Of a stretch of 64,000 nt of DNA, positions 26,819 through 35,228 are shown piece by piece. The translations under genes were made by a program, and so were the position numbers. The stretch is from Roseiarcus sp963798015 (lineage in GTDB: Bacteria > Pseudomonadota > Alphaproteobacteria > Rhizobiales > Beijerinckiaceae): the NCBI GenBank assembly GCA_963798015.1, contig CAWCSA010000026.1, forward strand, positions 62,001 to 126,000, given 5' to 3'. Numbering within the stretch: position 1 is the first letter of the stretch; every line of letters starts with the position of its first letter. The notes under the pieces were generated by a model, which worked only from the letters and a program-made list of their open reading frames with translations, did not search any database and was not told where the DNA came from.

Positions 26819-27274
26819 ATGAAAGCCTTGAAACGTCAGCGAGCTCTCCTTCCCTTTGTTGTCCTTCTGGGCTTTGTGAACGCCGGGGTAGCCCTCGCAG
26901 ACGCCACTTCCTTCAAGGTCCCGCTGACCGGCGCACAATGCGTGCCGCCGGTGGACACGACAGGCTCGGGAACCGCCAACCTGACCTATGATCCGGCGAG
27001 CCGCGTCGTCACGTGGAACATCTCTTACACCGGGCTATCGAGCGCAACGACGATGGCTCACTTCCACGGCCCGGCGGCCAAAGGCAAAAATGCGCCGCCC
27101 GTGATCTGGCTCAGCACGCAGGGCAGCCCTCCGACAAACCCGATGAAAGGGACCGCAACGCTCACTCCGGACCAGGCGAAGCAGTTTTCCTCCGGAGAAT
27201 GGTACGTCAACGTTCATACCCAATCTCATCCCGCGGGGGAAATCCGCGGTCAGGTCATTCCGCCCAAGAGCTGA
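26819..27274 (+). CDS. CHRD domain exported protein
   Basis: 151 residues from the ATG at 26819, chosen for GGAGG placed 5 nt upstream; GTG at 26798 and an ATG at 26807 are weaker. A signal peptide (LLPFVVLLGFVNAGVALA) is followed by one CHRD domain (residues 27-150), with FKVPLTGAQCVPPVDT at the start, MAHFHGPA in the middle and WYVNVHTQSHPAGEIRGQV at the end. CHRD occurs in chordin and in many secreted bacterial proteins of unknown function. The single Cys lies near the domain start. The upstream region holds a candidate general-stress promoter. Confidence 0.88.
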   Translation: MKALKRQRALLPFVVLLGFVNAGVALADATSFKVPLTGAQCVPPVDTTGSGTANLTYDPASRVVTWNISYTGLSSATTMAHFHGPAAKGKNAPPVIWLSTQGSPPTNPMKGTATLTPDQAKQFSSGEWYVNVHTQSHPAGEIRGQVIPPKS

Positions 27275-27280
27275 CCGGGC

Positions 27281-28006
27281 TCACAAGAGGTTCACCAGCA
27301 AGGCTGTAGCGGCGGCGCAGCCGAGCACTAGCAGGACTGCTCGCGCTGGACTGCCAGCTCGCGGCTCGGCGATGTTTGCGGGCATGACCTTTGTTCCCGT
27401 GATCATCGGGCGCAGCAGGTTCTGCCCTTTGACCGCCGCAAACGCCGCGATCGCTAGAACGTGCAGAACGATGGCGGCCAAGAGTGCATCCCAAAGGATC
27501 GCGTGAGCGGATGCGATCGTGTTGGCGGCCCACGCCGGCACCATCTCGGTCAACGGCCCTTCGTCGGCCATGTCGTTGGCGACGTAGAGGCCGGTCAGTG
27601 TCTCGGCGAGAAGCAGGGCGAGCAGGATGAGCACCATCCAGCCGCCTGCGGGGTTGTGCCCGACCTGGTGGTCGGGCTCTCGCCGAAGCGAGTCTTTCAG
27701 ATGCTGGAGGACGGTTCGCGGAGACGCTAGAAAGCGGGAAAAGCGCGCGGTCTCGCCGCCAAAGACGCCCCATGACAGCCTGAACAACAACAGGGTGAGC
27801 ACAGCGTCGCCGACCCATCCGTGCCAGACCATCCAGCTCAGTCGCCAGGTCGCATAGGCTGCCGCGACAAGCGCCACGATGAGCCAGTGGAAGACGCGGA
27901 TAAAAATGTCCCATACGAGAACGATGCGCGGCGCAGTTCTCACAGCCTGACCTGTATCGGAAGTTTTGCTCGGGGGATTATCGCAATATCGGCCAGGATC
28001 GTCCAT
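27281..28006 (-). CDS. Cytochrome b561 domain protein
   Basis: 241 residues from the ATG at 28006. It contains four to five hydrophobic helices with the heme-binding His pattern of the bacterial di-heme b561 / Ni-Fe hydrogenase b-subunit type: RVFHWLIV, MVWHGWVGDAVL, SAHAILWDALLAAIVLHVLA. Such proteins move electrons through the inner membrane, often from a c-type or quinone pool. No partner cytochrome c lies next to it. Convergent with the CHRD gene (6-bp gap). The start is not supported by a strong ribosome site. Confidence 0.85.
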   Translation of the reverse strand: MDDPGRYCDNPPSKTSDTGQAVRTAPRIVLVWDIFIRVFHWLIVALVAAAYATWRLSWMVWHGWVGDAVLTLLLFRLSWGVFGGETARFSRFLASPRTVLQHLKDSLRREPDHQVGHNPAGGWMVLILLALLLAETLTGLYVANDMADEGPLTEMVPAWAANTIASAHAILWDALLAAIVLHVLAIAAFAAVKGQNLLRPMITGTKVMPANIAEPRAGSPARAVLLVLGCAAATALLVNLL

Positions 28007-28086
28007 GCCGGCCCAGACATAGACTATTCTGGCAGAAGGGCGCCCGGCTCGGCTTGTGCTCGCTTGGAAAGAGATTCTGGGATTCG

Positions 28087-29109
28087 ATGACAGATCCACG
28101 AGCGCATCGGCAGTCTCTATTTGAAAGCGTTTTGGCGGAACTCCGCGCCGGGAGGACCGAAAGCGCGGAAGCGCTCTGCGGCCAGATCTTGGATTCAGCG
28201 CCCCAGGACCCAGCGGCGCATCAACTGGCGGCGACCATCGCGCTTCGGCGCGGGCGCCTCGATGAGGCGGCGCGCTGGGCCAATTCCAGCTTGAAGTTGC
28301 GCCCAGATCATCCGCCGACGTTGATCGTCGCCGCGCGCGTGGCCCTCGCCGCGGGAGATCCGGTGCAGGCGCGAATGTGGTTGGAAACCGCCGGCCGAGT
28401 GGCCCCCGATCGGCCGGAAGCCGCCTTCCTGAGCTGCGTGACGCTCATCGAGCCGGGCGATGAGAAAGCGCGGTCCGTTCTCGAAGACCTTCTGCTGCGC
28501 TTTCCGAACTTTGTCGATGGCTGGCGCGAGATCGGGGAGGCGCTGCGCAGAGCAGGCCAGCTGAAATCGGCCGTGCTCGCCTTTGCGCGCGCAGCTGACT
28601 CTTCGGCGGTTCCGACGGATCACGCGCGATTGGGCGCGGCGCTGCTGGCGATCAACCGGCCGCGTGAGGCTTGCGTCGCTTTTCGACGAGCGCTCGAGGC
28701 GGCGCCCGATCTTGTCGAAGCGAGAGTGGCGCTTGCAGCGTGCTTGAGACAAACGGGCGAACTGCAATCGGCCCGCGTCGAGCTCGAACGAGCTGTGACT
28801 CTTCGGCCGGGCGATGGCCGCGTCTGGTTCGCGCTCGGACTGCTCTGCGAAGACTTGCGCGACACGCCGGGTGCGATCCGCGCCTATCGCCATAGCATCG
28901 ACGCGCACCCGGACGTTCCCGAAGCCCACGTCAATCTGGGACTTAATTTGCAGAACTCCGGCGACCTCGACGCCGCGATGAATTCCTATCGGCGCGCGAT
29001 GCGCCTCCGGCCCGATACGTTCGGTCGCATCGCCCAAGCGCTGACGTCAGCCAAGAAAGGCAGCCTATGGCTCAACTCAGCTCGACTGCGCCGCTTGCTT
29101 GACGCCTGA
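28087..29109 (+). CDS. Tetratricopeptide repeat protein
   Basis: 340 residues from the ATG at 28087. It is built almost wholly of TPR units: A-x-x-L-C-G-Q-I-L at 20-30 and well-formed repeats such as AVLAFARAADSSAVPTDHA, ACVAFRRALEAAPDLVEAR, SARVELERAVTLRPGDGRV and AMNSYRRAMRLRPDTFGRI. No catalytic domain is joined. It is probably a protein-protein interaction scaffold in the cytosol. Its last 38 bp overlap, tail to tail, the end of the convergent gene 29072-29815. TIGR02466-type oxygenases, one of which lies about 11 kb away at 39914, are often found near TPR proteins, but a link here is only a guess. Confidence 0.85.
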   Translation: MTDPRAHRQSLFESVLAELRAGRTESAEALCGQILDSAPQDPAAHQLAATIALRRGRLDEAARWANSSLKLRPDHPPTLIVAARVALAAGDPVQARMWLETAGRVAPDRPEAAFLSCVTLIEPGDEKARSVLEDLLLRFPNFVDGWREIGEALRRAGQLKSAVLAFARAADSSAVPTDHARLGAALLAINRPREACVAFRRALEAAPDLVEARVALAACLRQTGELQSARVELERAVTLRPGDGRVWFALGLLCEDLRDTPGAIRAYRHSIDAHPDVPEAHVNLGLNLQNSGDLDAAMNSYRRAMRLRPDTFGRIAQALTSAKKGSLWLNSARLRRLLDA

Positions 29110-29815
29110 GCGCTCGCTCACGCCGCACCCGAAATCGCCGCCGGTACGCGCCGGGATGGGACAGCAGGATGTTCGCGGTGGATTGATAGCGCTCCGCTTC
29201 TTCTGCGGAGAATGGCTGGAACTGCAGTTCCAGCGCCTCGCGCAAGATCGGGAAGCATTGCGCGATCGGGGTGCCGCGGGGCAGCACGCCTTCAAAGTTC
29301 GCGTCCGTCCACACTGCCGGGAACAATATGCCAACGTCGGTGAAGCGGTCGCTATCCACGATTCCGGTCAACAAGCGGAACGGCAGATCCGCCCGGTTCA
29401 CAGGGTGAGTAGCGAAAAGCGAATAGCCCGGCTCGAGCTCGATCGTCCAGAAGCTGTTGAATTTCACGATCGCAACTTCGGGATCGTAAAACGGTGTCCC
29501 CGCGACTTGCGCGGGAACATGAAAGCTGACCGGGGAGCGCGGATGGGCTTCGACGGTCAGCGCGGGATGGTCCCAATCCCAGGACAGAACGCCGTCGCGG
29601 ACGGTGACGTCGCAGGGCAGGGGAATGATGAAGCCATGCGACATCGCGTCAACGAAGGGCGGGCATTGCTTGACCGTTCGCACCTCTTGCCCATGCAGAT
29701 CCGAGAAGGCGGTCCGCGGCATCGTGCGCAACCAATCCGGTAACGCCGCGCGCGCATCCACGGGGCGCATCAACTCATGCTCGATCGCCGGATCGCAGCG
29801 AAATACGATCCGCAT
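29072..29815 (-). CDS. Conserved hypothetical protein (DUF6065-like)
   Basis: 247 residues. The N-terminal part (ALPDWLRTMPRTAFSDL..., TVKQCPPFVDAMSHGFIIPL) agrees with what I remember of the DUF6065 family, which has conserved Trp/Pro and C-P-P-F motifs; this recollection is not verified. There is no signal peptide or membrane helix. The function is not known. It lies 5 bp after the glpK stop on the same strand, so it may be read through from the glycerol operon, and it overlaps the convergent TPR gene by 38 bp at its 3' end. Confidence 0.65.
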   Translation of the reverse strand: MRIVFRCDPAIEHELMRPVDARAALPDWLRTMPRTAFSDLHGQEVRTVKQCPPFVDAMSHGFIIPLPCDVTVRDGVLSWDWDHPALTVEAHPRSPVSFHVPAQVAGTPFYDPEVAIVKFNSFWTIELEPGYSLFATHPVNRADLPFRLLTGIVDSDRFTDVGILFPAVWTDANFEGVLPRGTPIAQCFPILREALELQFQPFSAEEAERYQSTANILLSHPGAYRRRFRVRRERALRRQASGAVELS

Positions 29816-29819
29816 GAGT

Positions 29820-31328
29820 TTAGACCTCGGGTCGCAGAACTGTGCGCGCGACCGCCTCGCGCCAGCCGCGATAACGGGTTTCCCGCTCGCTTGAGGTCAT
29901 CGACGGTATGAAGCTGGCCTGCCGCCGCCAGGTCTTCGCGAACTCATCAGGCTCGGGGTAGAGCCCCGCCTGCCAGCCGGCGAGATAGCCAGCGCCGAGG
30001 GCAGTCGTCTCCAAAATTTCGGGACGGTCGACCTGCGCGTTCAACATGTCGGCGAGGAATTGCATCGTCCAGTCGCTGGCGCTCATTCCGCCGTCGATGC
30101 GGATGACCGAAGCAAATTCGACGCCCCATAGCCCTTGCGAATCGGCGCGCATCGCGTCGATCAGGTCGCGTGTCTGATAGCCGACGCTTTCGAGCGCCGC
30201 GCGCACGATCTCTTTGCGCGTCGCGCCGCGCGTCAATCCAAAGATTGCGGCGCGAGCCTCGCTGTCCCAATGGGGAGCGCCGAGACCGGTGAAGGCCGGC
30301 ACCAGATAGACCTGCTGGCGGGGGTCGGCGCTCGCCGCCAATTCACCCGCTTCCGGGGCGCTGGCGAGAATGCCGAGGCCGTCGCGCAACCATTGCACTG
30401 TCGCGCCCGCCGAGAAGATCGAGCCCTCGAGCGCATATGTGCGTTTGCCCTTGAACTGGTAGCCAATGGTCGTCAGCAATTTGTGCGTCGACTCGACCGC
30501 CTTGTCGCCCGTGTTGAGGAGGGCGAAGCACCCCGTCCCATAAGTCGACTTCACCGTGCCAGGACGAAAACACGCCTGGCCGATCAGCGCCGCCTGCTGA
30601 TCTCCCGCGATGCCGCGGATGGGGATCGCCGCGCCGAGATGTTCCGCCGCCGCCTCGCCAAATTCGGCGGCGCAATCCTTAACTTCGGGCAGCATGGATC
30701 GTGGGACCCGGAAGAGAGCGAGAAGATCGTTGTCCCATGCGCCTGAATGGAGATTAAAGAGCAGTGTCCTCGAGGCGTTGGTGGCGTCGGTGACGTGAAC
30801 CTTGCCGTTAGTCAGACGCCATATGAGAAAGCTGTCGACGGTGCCGAAGGCCAAGTCTCCGCGTTCCGCTTCAGCGCGCGCGCCAGGAACATTGTCGAGG
30901 GTCCAGGCGATTTTCGTCGCCGAAAAATAGGGGTCGAGCAGCAAGCCGGTGCGGGCGGACACGAGCGTCTCGCATCCGTGATCCTTGAGTTCGGAGCAAA
31001 GGGGCGCGGTGCGACGATCCTGCCAGACGATCGCATTGTGGATAGGCCGGCCAGTCGTCCGGCTCCAGACCAGTGTCGTTTCGCGCTGGTTGGTTATTCC
31101 GAGTCCGGCGAGCGCGCTCGGCTCAATTCCGGCCCTGGACAGAGCCTGCCGCGCGGTCGAGAGCGTGGTTCGCCACAGCGCCTCCGGGTCGTGTTCGACC
31201 CAGCCCGGCTGAGGAAAGATTTGCGGGAACTCCTCCTGCGCCATCGCGACGAGCGCGGCGCCCGGACCAAAAATGATCGAGCGCGTCGAGGTCGTGCCCT
31301 GGTCGACGACGAGAACATGCCCAGTCAT
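29820..31328 (-). CDS. glpK: Glycerol kinase
   Basis: 502 residues, the normal length. FGGY-family motifs are in place: the ATP/phosphate loop VDQGTTSTRSIIF at the start, PGWVEHDPEALW, NAIVWQDRRT, GIAGDQQAALIGQ, and GLGAPHWDSEARAAIFGLTRGA. It phosphorylates glycerol to sn-glycerol-3-phosphate, the substrate of GlpD. It is the last glp gene of the operon, about 80 bp downstream of the substrate-binding gene, with a terminator-like hairpin in that gap that may lower its expression relative to the transporter. No active-site change is seen. Confidence 0.97.
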   Translation of the reverse strand: MTGHVLVVDQGTTSTRSIIFGPGAALVAMAQEEFPQIFPQPGWVEHDPEALWRTTLSTARQALSRAGIEPSALAGLGITNQRETTLVWSRTTGRPIHNAIVWQDRRTAPLCSELKDHGCETLVSARTGLLLDPYFSATKIAWTLDNVPGARAEAERGDLAFGTVDSFLIWRLTNGKVHVTDATNASRTLLFNLHSGAWDNDLLALFRVPRSMLPEVKDCAAEFGEAAAEHLGAAIPIRGIAGDQQAALIGQACFRPGTVKSTYGTGCFALLNTGDKAVESTHKLLTTIGYQFKGKRTYALEGSIFSAGATVQWLRDGLGILASAPEAGELAASADPRQQVYLVPAFTGLGAPHWDSEARAAIFGLTRGATRKEIVRAALESVGYQTRDLIDAMRADSQGLWGVEFASVIRIDGGMSASDWTMQFLADMLNAQVDRPEILETTALGAGYLAGWQAGLYPEPDEFAKTWRRQASFIPSMTSSERETRYRGWREAVARTVLRPEV

Positions 31329-31350
31329 GGGGGCGATCCCTGCCCAAATA

Positions 31351-31380
31351 TAAAGGGGCCGGGCTGCTGGAGCCCGACCC
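31351..31380 (-). terminator. Terminator-like hairpin between glpV and glpK
   Basis: Read on the minus strand, an imperfect 10-bp stem (31380-31371 with 31365-31356, one mismatch, loop of 5) is followed by CCTTTATATTT (31355-31345). This is the form of a Rho-independent terminator, placed after the highly expressed binding-protein gene. It may act as a partial terminator or mRNA stabiliser, since glpK follows in the same direction. Confidence 0.55.
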
Positions 31381-31407
31381 GGTTGGCGAAACGAAGTCCA
31401 GTCAGCG

Positions 31408-33192
31408 TTACTTCTTTGGCGTAGCCGCGGTCCAGGTCTTCAAGAGCTCGTCGTAGTCGACGGTTTCTCCTGGCGGCTTTTCGTTGGCGAGCTTGCGCTG
31501 GGGCGCGAGATTGCCGTCCTTCTCGGCCTTCGCGTACCAATATTCGGGATCGCGCTCCTCGTTCATCTTCGGGCCGAGCTTGCCTTGGGCTCCGGACTTC
31601 TCGAGCCGGGTCATGATCGCGTCCTGATCGCGCGCCAACCCGTCCATCGCTTGCTGGTACGTCGCCTCGCCGGAGATGCCCTTGGAGACATTCTGCCACC
31701 AGACCTGAGCCAGCTTGCCATATTCGGGCACGTTGACGCCGGTCGGCGTCCAGAGTTTGCGCGCCGGGCTGCGATAGAACTCGACCCAGCCGCCGACTTT
31801 CGGAGCCAGATCGGTCATCGCCTGGCTCTGGATATCGCTTTCGCGAATCACATGCAGGAAGGTGACCGACTTCTTCAAGCTGACAGTCTTCGACACGCAG
31901 AACTGCCCGTAGAGCCAGCCAGCTTTTACGCGCTCCAACGGAGCGTATTTGAGCATGGTCCAGCAGCCGACGTCCTGGTAGCCGAGCTTCATGCCCTCCT
32001 TCCAGTAGGCGCCGTGCGGGCTTGGGGCCATGCGCCATTTCGGCGTGCCGTCCTTGTTCATCACCGGCAGATCGGGCTTGGAGAGCGCGGCGGTGAAGGC
32101 GCTGTACCAGAAGATCTGCTGGGCGATGTGTCCTTGTCCAGGCACCGCGCCTGCCTCGAGGAAATCCATGCCGGCGGCTTCCGGCGGCGCGTATTTCTTC
32201 AGCCACTCGACGAACTTGGTCAGTGCGTAGACGGCGGCAGGACCGTTGGCGTCGCCGCCGCGGCTGATCGAGGAACCGACCGGTATGCCATTTTCGGCGC
32301 GGATGCCCCATTCGTCGACGGGCCGACCGTTCGGAAGGCCGCGATCGCCGTTGCCGGCCATCGAGAGCCAGGCGTCGGTGAAGCGCCAGCCCAGAGACGG
32401 GTCCTTCTTGCCGTAATCCATGTGGCCATAGACTTTCTGGCCGTCGATCTCTTTCACGGTGTTGGTGAAGAAATCGGCGATGTCTTCATATGCCGACCAG
32501 TTGACGGGCACGCCGAGCTCATAGCCAAACTTGGCTTTGAACGCCGCCTTGAGGTCGGGCTTCTGGAACCAGTCGTAGCGGAACCAATAAAGGTTCGCGA
32601 ACTGCTGGTCCGGCAACTGGTAGAGCTTGCCGTCGGTGAATGTGCCGAAGGAAAGGCCGATGAAGTCGTTGAGATCGAGGCCCGGATTGGTGATGTCCTT
32701 GGCGTCTCCGGCCATGAAGTCGGTAAGCGAGCCGCCGACGATGTCGTTGTAGCGCGGGTGTGTGCCGATGAAGTCGGAGTCGTTCATCCAGAAATCATAG
32801 ATCGGCTTGCCGGATGCGATCTCGACCTCGATCTTGTCGACGAGCAGGCCCTCGTCCATCAACTCGTGACTGACCTGAATGCCTGTGATTTCGGCGAAGG
32901 CCTTGGTCAGGGTCTTTAACTCGTAATCGTGGATTCCGAGGATTTCCGAAACCGTACTGACTTTCATGCCTTTGAACGGCGTCGCTGCCTTGATGAACCA
33001 TTCCATCTCGGCCATCTGCTGGTCTTTGGTCAGGGTCGACGGCTGAAACTCGGCATCGATCCATTTCTTCGCTGCATCGACCTGCTGGGCGTAGCTGGGC
33101 GTCGACGAGATGATCGCTGCGCCGCCTACTGTCGCTGCGGAGGCGGCAACCGCCGCGGCTCCCTTCAATACGTCACGACGTTTCACGTCCAT
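31408..33192 (-). CDS. glpV: Glycerol ABC transporter, periplasmic substrate-binding protein
   Basis: 594 residues from the ATG at 33192, supported by GGGAGGA just upstream. It begins with a twin-arginine-like leader (MDVKRRDVLKGAAAVAASAATVGG) and an Ala-rich signal, then a large solute-binding fold. Such long binding proteins (about 590 residues) are typical of the glycerol-specific ABC system described in Rhizobium leguminosarum. The gene order glpD-S-T-P-Q-U-V seen here matches that operon. It lies 51 bp after glpU. It captures glycerol in the periplasm; the RRDVLKG motif suggests Tat export. Confidence 0.9.
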   Translation of the reverse strand: MDVKRRDVLKGAAAVAASAATVGGAAIISSTPSYAQQVDAAKKWIDAEFQPSTLTKDQQMAEMEWFIKAATPFKGMKVSTVSEILGIHDYELKTLTKAFAEITGIQVSHELMDEGLLVDKIEVEIASGKPIYDFWMNDSDFIGTHPRYNDIVGGSLTDFMAGDAKDITNPGLDLNDFIGLSFGTFTDGKLYQLPDQQFANLYWFRYDWFQKPDLKAAFKAKFGYELGVPVNWSAYEDIADFFTNTVKEIDGQKVYGHMDYGKKDPSLGWRFTDAWLSMAGNGDRGLPNGRPVDEWGIRAENGIPVGSSISRGGDANGPAAVYALTKFVEWLKKYAPPEAAGMDFLEAGAVPGQGHIAQQIFWYSAFTAALSKPDLPVMNKDGTPKWRMAPSPHGAYWKEGMKLGYQDVGCWTMLKYAPLERVKAGWLYGQFCVSKTVSLKKSVTFLHVIRESDIQSQAMTDLAPKVGGWVEFYRSPARKLWTPTGVNVPEYGKLAQVWWQNVSKGISGEATYQQAMDGLARDQDAIMTRLEKSGAQGKLGPKMNEERDPEYWYAKAEKDGNLAPQRKLANEKPPGETVDYDELLKTWTAATPKK

Positions 33193-33243
33193 GGCTTCCT
33201 CCCTTGATTCCCGTTGCGCACCACGCGCCACGGGCGATACGAC

Positions 33244-33519
33244 TTACGCGAAACGAAACATCGCGACGCCGTAAACCACCGAGGCCGCGAGCGGGTACCA
33301 CAAGGCGCCCCCGCCTAGCCGCAGCCAGAAAACGAAAATGAAGGCCGACCCGATAAGGGTGACGAAGAACCGATCGCCTCGCGTGGTCGGAAAGCGCAGG
33401 ATGCCGACCCGCGGCGTTTCCGGCCGGTAGATTGCGAGCAGCGTGAGAATGATCAGCGCCAGCGCCACGAGGCAGAAGAATAGCGCCGATTGCCAGGTCC
33501 ACGCCATCCACGCGAGCAT
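33244..33519 (-). CDS. glpU: Small membrane protein of the glycerol ABC operon (DUF2160)
   Basis: 91 residues with three hydrophobic stretches (MAWTWQSALFFCLVALALIILTLLAI, FVTLIGSAFIFVFWL, ALWYPLAASVVYGVAMF). A short protein of this length and topology sits between the second permease and the binding protein in the R. leguminosarum-type glycerol operon, where it is called GlpU. The basic loop PTTRGDRFFV is typical. It is 12 bp from the glpQ stop. Its exact role in uptake is not established. Confidence 0.85.
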   Translation of the reverse strand: MLAWMAWTWQSALFFCLVALALIILTLLAIYRPETPRVGILRFPTTRGDRFFVTLIGSAFIFVFWLRLGGGALWYPLAASVVYGVAMFRFA

Positions 33520-33531
33520 TGCGGCGCTCCC

Positions 33532-34338
33532 CTAAACGCGGCCAAGGGCGAAGCCCTTGGCGATGTGATTGCGGACAAACCAGATCACCACTGCGCCGGG
33601 CACCATCGTCAGCACTCCGGCTGCGGCTAACAGCGACCAGTCCATGCCCGCGACTGAATAGGCGCGCGTCATGACCGCCGCGAAGGGCAGGGCGTTGGTC
33701 GCCGTCAGGGTCGTCGCCAGCAATTGCTCGACCCACGAGAACATGAAGCAGAAGAACGCTGTCACGCCGATGCCATTGGCGATCAAGGGCAGGAAGATCC
33801 GGATGAAGAAGCGCGGAAACGAATAGCCGTCGATCGCCGCCGTCTCGTCGATCTCGCGCGGCACGCCGCCGACGAAACCCTCCATAATCCAGACCGCGAG
33901 CGGGATATTGAACAGGCAATGGGCGAGCGCGACCCCCCACACGGTGTCGAACAGGCCGACCGCATAATAGAGATTAAAGAACGGCATGGCGAAGACCGCT
34001 GTCGGGGCCATCAGATTGGTCAGGAGCCAAAAAAACAGGTGCTTATCGCCGATGAACGCATAACGATTGAACGCGTAAGCCGCCGGCAGCGCGACCGTCA
34101 CAGATATGATAGTGTTGATCGCAACATAGGTGAGCGAGACCCCGAAGGCGTGCACCCAGGTCGGATCGTTGAAAATGTGGACGTATTTCTCGAGGGTTGG
34201 ATGGTGCGGCCACAGCGCCATTCCCGACATGATGTCGGAATTGGTTCGTAGGCTCAGGTTGATGAGCCAATAGATCGGCAACATCAACAGCACCAGATAC
34301 GAGGCGAGGATGATCTTCGACAGGGCGCCCTGGCGCAT
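33532..34338 (-). CDS. glpQ: Glycerol ABC transporter permease
   Basis: 268 residues from the ATG at 34338, which shares one base with the glpP stop (TGATG), so translation is coupled. An upstream in-frame extension reaching 35532 runs through glpP and glpT and is not real. Six helices are visible and the EAA-type loop is DETAAIDGYSFPRFFIRIFLP. This is a MalG-type inner-membrane permease that pairs with GlpP. It ends 12 bp before glpU. Confidence 0.92.
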   Translation of the reverse strand: MRQGALSKIILASYLVLLMLPIYWLINLSLRTNSDIMSGMALWPHHPTLEKYVHIFNDPTWVHAFGVSLTYVAINTIISVTVALPAAYAFNRYAFIGDKHLFFWLLTNLMAPTAVFAMPFFNLYYAVGLFDTVWGVALAHCLFNIPLAVWIMEGFVGGVPREIDETAAIDGYSFPRFFIRIFLPLIANGIGVTAFFCFMFSWVEQLLATTLTATNALPFAAVMTRAYSVAGMDWSLLAAAGVLTMVPGAVVIWFVRNHIAKGFALGRV

Positions 34339-35228
34339 CAGGCGTTCCCCCTTCGCTCGAACTGGGTCATTATGGTGAAGAAGATCCAACAGACGGTGAG
34401 GGTGATCAGGTAGTAGACAAGGGACATCGCCGCAGCATTGCCGAGATCGACTTGACCGAGTGCGATCTTGACCAGATCGATCGACAGGAAGGTGGTCGCG
34501 CTGCCCGGGCCGCCGCCGGTCACGACGAACGGTTCGGTGTAGATCATGAACGTCTGCATGAAGCGCAGCAGCACTGCGATGACGAGCACCTTTTGCAGCT
34601 TCGGCAACTCGATATTGAAGAAAATCGCCCAGCGGCTCGCGCCATCGATTTGGGCCGCCTGATAGAAGGCGTCGGGGATCGCCCTGAGACCCGCATAGCT
34701 CAACAGGATGACGAGGGGCGTCCAATGCCAGACGTCGATGACGACAATGGTGACCCAGGCGGAAATCGGGTCCTGCGTCACGTTGTAGTGCAGGCCCGCT
34801 CCGGTAAGCGCCGCTCCGAAGAGACCGATGTCGGCGCGGGTGAAGATTTGCCAGATCGTGCCCACCACGTTCCACGGAATGAGCATCGGCAGCGCCATCA
34901 CGACCAGCGTGAGTCCGACCAGCCACCCGCTTCGCGGTATGCACAGAGCGATCGCGATGCCGAGCGGCACCTCGATCAGGAGGCAGACGAGCGAGAAGGC
35001 GAGGGTGCGGAATAGGGCGTCGTTGAAGCGCGCGCCGATTTCGGTGCTCGGGTTCAGGAGATCGCGAAACCAGCCGTCGCCGTTCCAGAAGAAATTGTTC
35101 GCCCCCATCGTGTCCTGGACCGAATAGTTCACGACAGTCATGACCGGAATAATCGACGAGAACAGCACGAAGGCGAGGACGGGCAGTACGAAAAGCCACG
35201 CGCGATTGTTGATCGGCTTGCCGTTCAT
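34338..35228 (-). CDS. glpP: Glycerol ABC transporter permease
   Basis: 296 residues with six helices and the conserved loop FYQAAQIDGASRWAIFFNIELPKL, the MalF/UgpA-type EAA motif that docks to the ATPases. It overlaps the glpT stop by 4 bp at its start and shares one base with glpQ at its end. Forms the membrane channel with GlpQ for glycerol import. The sequence is complete and has no unusual feature. Confidence 0.93.
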   Translation of the reverse strand: MNGKPINNRAWLFVLPVLAFVLFSSIIPVMTVVNYSVQDTMGANNFFWNGDGWFRDLLNPSTEIGARFNDALFRTLAFSLVCLLIEVPLGIAIALCIPRSGWLVGLTLVVMALPMLIPWNVVGTIWQIFTRADIGLFGAALTGAGLHYNVTQDPISAWVTIVVIDVWHWTPLVILLSYAGLRAIPDAFYQAAQIDGASRWAIFFNIELPKLQKVLVIAVLLRFMQTFMIYTEPFVVTGGGPGSATTFLSIDLVKIALGQVDLGNAAAMSLVYYLITLTVCWIFFTIMTQFERRGNA

